A stretch of DNA of 10,104 nt, taken from Klebsiella pneumoniae. GTDB taxonomy: Bacteria; Pseudomonadota; Gammaproteobacteria; Pseudomonadales; Azotimanducaceae. Positions 7,185-10,104 of this stretch are shown piece after piece. The notes under the pieces were generated by a model that was given only the letters and a program-made list of their open reading frames with translations, was not told where the DNA came from and made no database searches. Made by a program: the position numbers and the translations under genes. Location of the stretch: the NCBI GenBank assembly GCA_945878745.1, contig CAMDVY010000068.1, positions 1 to 10,104 of the forward strand, written 5' to 3'. Every line of letters starts with the position of its first letter. The stretch's first letter is position 1.

Positions 7185-8363
7185 ATGACTAACCATAGAG
7201 CCAACTGGAACTATCCAACGTCGGTCCGCTTTGGTGCGGGCCGGATCACTGAACTCGCCGATGCCTGTCGATCCACCGGCATGACGAGACCGTTATTCGT
7301 CACGGATGCGGGACTGGCAACACTCCCGATCACTCAACAGGCGATGGACATTCTGCGCACGGCGGGTCTGAATCCTGTTCTGTTCGCTGATGTCAAACCA
7401 AATCCGGTGGCAGCAAACCTGGAGGCGGGCACCAGCGCTTTCAACAAGGGCTCACACGACGGCGTAGTCGCGTTTGGGGGTGGCAGCGGTCTTGATACAG
7501 GCAAGCTGATCGCCTTCATGGCGCGCCAGACCCGATCTGTCTGGGATTTCGAAGACGTCGACGACTGGTGGACCCGCGCCGACGCCGCAGCGATAGCGCC
7601 CATCATCGCCGTTCCCACCACGGCCGGCACCGGCTCGGAAGTAGGCCGCGCCGGAGTGTTGACAGACACCTCCACACAAACCAAAAAGGTCATCTTTCAT
7701 CCAGGGATGATGCCCAGGATCGTCATCTGCGACCCCGCACTGACCGCCAACCTGCCGCCCTTGATCACTGCGGGCACTGGCATGGACGCACTTGCCCATT
7801 GCCTGGAAGCCTACTGCGCACCGGGCTATCACCCCATGGCCGAAGGCATCGCCGTAGAAGGCATGCGACTGGTCTTCGAAAACCTGCGCCGTGTGATGCA
7901 CAACGGCAACGACCTCGAGGCCAGAGGGCACTTGATGTCAGCCGCTGCCATGGGCGCAACCGCATTTCAGAAAGGTCTCGGTGCGATCCATGCGCTGTCG
8001 CATCCCGTAGGGTCGCTGCACGATACCCATCACGGCATGACCAACGCCGTGTTCATGCCCTACGTGCTTGAATTCAACCGACCAGCCATCAGCGAGAAGA
8101 TCACCAGGCTCGCGGCATGGCTGGGGTTCGCCAACGGATTTGAGGGTTTCATGACCGCAGTGCTGTCCCTGCGCAAGGACATCGGGGTCCCGCATACGCT
8201 GGCGGGGTTGAAGGTTGATGACCGGAACCGCAATCGTATCGCCAAAATGGCCGTTGTGGATCCCACCGCAGGTGGCAATCCGGTTCCACTTACCGAAGCG
8301 GCCGCTGATGCGCTGTTTGGTGCGGCGCTGTCGGGGGATTCCTCGGTTTTGAGGTCGGCTTAG
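7185..8363 (+). CDS. Iron-containing alcohol dehydrogenase (group III)
   Basis: A 392-residue, full-length cytoplasmic member of the Fe-ADH family. The NAD(P)-binding part has FGAGR near residue 17 and GGGSGLDTGK (98-107), where the glycine-rich loop carries Gly-Leu in place of the more usual Pro-x. PTTAGTGSEV (144-153) is the second cofactor loop. Metal ligands follow the family pattern Asp-x3-His, then two further histidines: D201, H205, H269 and H283, within GMDALAHCLEAY, GAIHALSHPVG and DTHHGMTNAV. All four are present, so it should be active. It oxidises an alcohol to an aldehyde, or the reverse. Lying 4 nt after the GS-like gene, it probably acts on a gamma-glutamylated or free amino alcohol; this is inference from context. 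No aldehyde dehydrogenase follows. The Shine-Dalgarno is weak, so expression may depend on coupling to the preceding gene. Confidence 0.92.
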   Translation: MTNHRANWNYPTSVRFGAGRITELADACRSTGMTRPLFVTDAGLATLPITQQAMDILRTAGLNPVLFADVKPNPVAANLEAGTSAFNKGSHDGVVAFGGGSGLDTGKLIAFMARQTRSVWDFEDVDDWWTRADAAAIAPIIAVPTTAGTGSEVGRAGVLTDTSTQTKKVIFHPGMMPRIVICDPALTANLPPLITAGTGMDALAHCLEAYCAPGYHPMAEGIAVEGMRLVFENLRRVMHNGNDLEARGHLMSAAAMGATAFQKGLGAIHALSHPVGSLHDTHHGMTNAVFMPYVLEFNRPAISEKITRLAAWLGFANGFEGFMTAVLSLRKDIGVPHTLAGLKVDDRNRNRIAKMAVVDPTAGGNPVPLTEAAADALFGAALSGDSSVLRSA

Positions 8364-8406
8364 ACGATATTCAGGCTGACCAGCGGGTGGGTGAGAATCA
8401 TGACAG

Positions 8407-8441
8407 CGATGGTGATCGCGATCGGGAGATCGCTCCTGCAT
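8407..8441. repeat. REP-like palindromic element, copy 1
   Basis: The core GCGATC-GGGA-GATCGC (8418-8433) is a perfect 6-bp hairpin with a 4-nt loop, followed by TCCTGCAT. On the minus strand it begins ATGCAGGAGCGATC, i.e. the GGAG head plus imperfect palindrome typical of Pseudomonas-type REP sequences. An alternative stem, CGGGA with TCCTG, includes one G-T wobble. It lies 44 bp past the ADH stop, where it may stabilise the mRNA 3' end or slow transcription (inference). Confidence 0.75.
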
Positions 8442-8451
8442 TGTCCTGAAC

Positions 8452-8484
8452 CGATGGTTCGCGATCAGGAGATCGCTCCTGCAT
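8452..8484. repeat. REP-like palindromic element, copy 2 (same orientation)
   Basis: This copy repeats the unit from CGATGGT through TCCTGCAT in the same direction after a 10-nt spacer. It differs from copy 1 by a 2-nt deletion (GA) and one substitution in the hairpin loop (AGGA instead of GGGA). The substitution turns the wobble of the alternative stem into a Watson-Crick pair (CAGGA with TCCTG), leaving both possible hairpins intact. Confidence 0.75.
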
Positions 8485-8654
8485 GCGATTGCGTACTGAC
8501 CGCGCCCTGTTAGGCTTACGCGCTTTCTGGTGGCTGCTTCCAGACCAGGATCGATAGGGAAGGCGATGATCAGATTGATGGGCGTATCCAACTCACGGTG
8601 GGGTTCTCACAGCAAGACCCTGCCGGGTTGTGGGGCGAATTCGACAGGTACTCC

Positions 8655-8659
8655 GGGAG
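8655..8659 (+). promoter_or_regulatory. Ribosome binding site that sets the ABC ATPase start
   Basis: GGGAG stands 7 nt before the GTG at 8667, which is followed by AGCGAAAAACTG. A GTG 69 nt further upstream (8598) is in the same frame but has no such site and would add 23 residues with no family similarity. Confidence 0.65.
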
Positions 8660-8666
8660 CCCAGGG

Positions 8667-9437
8667 GTGAGCGAAAAACTGGCGCCACGATCGGCGCCGT
8701 CGATAGCCATCGAAAATCTCGTCAAACGTTTCCCGAAACAGACCCGGGACGTCATCCGTGAACTGACCTTCAGCATTCCGGCACGTCAGTGTGTGTCCTT
8801 GCTGGGTCCGTCTGGATGCGGCAAAACCACGTTGCTGCGGCTGATGATGGGGATCGAAAAGCCAACCAGCGGACAACTTTCAATCGACCCGGATTTGTCC
8901 GGCCACTTCTCCTATGTCTTTCAGGAGCCTCGGCTCGTGCCGTGGCGGACCAGTCGGGAGAACGTGCTCCTGCCGCTGGAGCTTGCCGGCTCGGAAACGG
9001 GCGTTGCAAACGACGAGGTTGATGCCCTGTTGACCTCGCTGGGTCTTGGCGAACGATTAACCAACTTTCCCAAGGAACTCAGTGGTGGCATGCAGATGCG
9101 TGTTGCGCTCGCCCGCGCACTGATCACCAAACCAAAGGTCTTGTTGCTCGACGAACCCTTCGCAGCACTGGATGAACGCACCCGATTCCGTCTGCAAGAT
9201 TTGCTGCTTGATCTGCGCGATCGCCTGCAACTGCAGTACATCTTTGTCACGCACTCCATTTCCGAAGCGGTCTACCTTGGCGATCGGGTCCTGCTCATGA
9301 ACCGGAATGGCCAACTCGATCAGGATCAGCACGTTGAATTCGCGCAGCGTGGTCAATCGCTGAAGCTGACGTCTGCCTTCAACGAACATGTGAGCGCATT
9401 CGCCAGACGATTCACCGAACTGGAGAGCAGCACATGA
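8667..9437 (+). CDS. ABC importer ATP-binding protein, nitrate/sulfonate/taurine type (SsuB/TauB/NrtD-like)
   Basis: A 256-residue ATPase of usual length for this family when started at GTG 8667. Every core motif is present: Walker A GPSGCGKTT, Q-loop FSYVFQEPRLVPW (the QEPRLVPW form is typical of SsuB/TauB-like ATPases), signature LSGGMQMRVALARAL, Walker B VLLLDEPFAALDE, and the switch histidine in FVTHSISEAVYL. It powers uptake through the adjacent permease at the inner face of the cytoplasmic membrane. Members of this group import nitrate, sulfonates, taurine, aliphatic nitrogen or sulfur compounds, or pyrimidine precursors; the ligand cannot be read from the ATPase. Its stop overlaps the permease start by ATGA, so the two are co-translated. 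It is separated from the ADH unit by the REP doublet and is probably a distinct transcription unit. Confidence 0.92.
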   Translation: MSEKLAPRSAPSIAIENLVKRFPKQTRDVIRELTFSIPARQCVSLLGPSGCGKTTLLRLMMGIEKPTSGQLSIDPDLSGHFSYVFQEPRLVPWRTSRENVLLPLELAGSETGVANDEVDALLTSLGLGERLTNFPKELSGGMQMRVALARALITKPKVLLLDEPFAALDERTRFRLQDLLLDLRDRLQLQYIFVTHSISEAVYLGDRVLLMNRNGQLDQDQHVEFAQRGQSLKLTSAFNEHVSAFARRFTELESST

Positions 9438-10104
9438 TCGCGTCCATTCGGGACAAGATGCCGGCGTGGGTGTTTCTGATCCTGTTGATGGTGTTATGGG
9501 AAGCTGCGGTCAGCCGAGAGTGGGTCGCAGCCTACCTGCTTCCTGCGCCAAGCGAGATCTACGCAACGACCGTCGATCTCTGGCCAGAGATCTGGAGTGC
9601 CACGCTGTCAACCTTCAACTCGATCCTGTGGGGAATTGGCGCAAGCTTCAGCATCGGGGTCACGCTCGCCATCGCCTTTTTTGCCGTACCCCTGCTTCGT
9701 CGAGCGATCCTGCCTTTCTGCGTCTTTTTTCAAACCGTGCCAATCATCGCGATCGCACCACTGCTCGTCATCTGGTTCGGCTTTGGTGAAACCACCGTGA
9801 AGGCGTCCGCGTTCATTGTTTCGCTGTTTCCAATCCTCGCCAACACGTTGACGGGTCTGCAGGAAACGGACCCCTTGTTACGCGAGATGTTCGCACTCTA
9901 CAAACCGTCAAGATGGAAGACCATCATCAAGCTGCAGGTCCCGTCAGCCATACCGTATATTCTGACAGGGCTTCGCATCTCTGTCGGTCTGGCCACCATC
10001 GGTGCGATTGTCGGCGAGTTCATTGCAGGTGGCGGACTTGGCAGCCTGATCGATTCCGCGCGCACCCAGCAACGGGTTGATCTCGTGTTCAGTGGCGTCA
10101 TCGC
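9434..10104 (+). CDS. ABC importer inner-membrane permease, SsuC/TauC-like, C-terminus cut by window edge
   Basis: The frame from ATG 9434 stays open to the right edge (about 223 residues seen; family length is near 250). GGAG (9422-9425) lies 8 nt upstream. It begins with a membrane segment (WVFLILLMVLWEAAV), then the family-typical LLPAPSEIYATTVDLWPEIW stretch. Further segments are SILWGIGASFSIGVTLAIAF and FFQTVPIIAIAPLLVIWFG. The cytoplasmic coupling loop, MFALYKPSRWKTIIKLQVPSA with IPYILTGLRI, is the EAA-type loop that contacts the ATPase. VGEFIAGGGLGSLI follows. These match the binding-protein-dependent transport permease domain of the nitrate/sulfonate/taurine group. The substrate-binding protein is not in the window and may lie just to the right. 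Confidence 0.93.
   Translation, partial: MIASIRDKMPAWVFLILLMVLWEAAVSREWVAAYLLPAPSEIYATTVDLWPEIWSATLSTFNSILWGIGASFSIGVTLAIAFFAVPLLRRAILPFCVFFQTVPIIAIAPLLVIWFGFGETTVKASAFIVSLFPILANTLTGLQETDPLLREMFALYKPSRWKTIIKLQVPSAIPYILTGLRISVGLATIGAIVGEFIAGGGLGSLIDSARTQQRVDLVFSGVI

Larger units (their letters stand above)
8364..8666. other. 303-bp non-coding gap between the ADH and the ABC transporter units
   Basis: This gap holds the REP doublet in its left third (8407-8484). From 8485 to about 8650 no promoter with both good boxes, no RNA gene and no terminator with a T tract was recognised. Open frames crossing it on the minus strand continue antisense through the ADH gene and have no family signature, so no gene is called. 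Confidence 0.7.

Noticed and set aside
8407..8484. CRISPR array
   Set aside because: There are only two repeats with a 10-nt spacer, and the unit is a REP-type palindrome; no cas gene is nearby.
7938..8591. A 217-codon minus-strand frame starting in the 8364-8666 gap
   Set aside because: Most of it is antisense to the Fe-ADH gene, it reads through the REP doublet, and it has no convincing start signal or domain.
8598..8666. N-terminal extension of the ABC ATPase from GTG 8598
   Set aside because: The extra 23 residues have no similarity to the family, and GTG 8667 has GGGAG at ideal spacing.

Overview
The window reads as a chromosomal accessory/catabolic region of a proteobacterium, most likely a gammaproteobacterium. 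The reasons are moderately GC-rich coding sequence, Shine-Dalgarno-led genes with some GTG/TTG starts, tight ATGA gene overlaps, and a doublet of Pseudomonas-type REP hairpins. The phylum-level call is inference; there is no rRNA or marker gene here. No CRISPR array, tRNA, insertion sequence or phage gene was seen.

Layout. Left half, minus strand (read right to left): a Rieske non-heme iron oxygenase alpha subunit (3650-2271), a membrane-embedded AraC-family regulator (2212-1187), and an integral-membrane acyltransferase-3 protein (1079 to beyond the left edge). Right of a 195-bp divergent intergenic region, plus strand: a secreted YbjN-domain protein (3846-4322), an APC-superfamily permease of the ethanolamine-transporter type (4323-5813), a glutamine-synthetase-fold ligase (5810-7180) and an iron-dependent alcohol dehydrogenase (7185-8363). 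The gaps are 0, -4 and +4 nt, so these four look like one transcription unit. A 303-bp gap (8364-8666) carries a tandem REP doublet. It is followed by a second plus-strand unit with an ATP-binding protein and an inner-membrane permease of a nitrate/sulfonate/taurine-type ABC importer (8667-9437; 9434 to beyond the right edge).

How the genes may work together. The most coherent reading is a pathway for uptake and oxidation of a small amine or amino alcohol. The permease imports it, the GS-like enzyme gamma-glutamylates its amino group, and the Fe-ADH oxidises an alcohol on the protected molecule. The divergent Rieske oxygenase could dealkylate or hydroxylate a related substrate, with the membrane AraC protein as regulator. 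The protein families are well supported; the substrate and the connection between the two divergent units are inference. A ferredoxin reductase for the Rieske enzyme, an aldehyde dehydrogenase, a gamma-glutamyl hydrolase and a substrate-binding protein for the ABC importer are all missing from this window.
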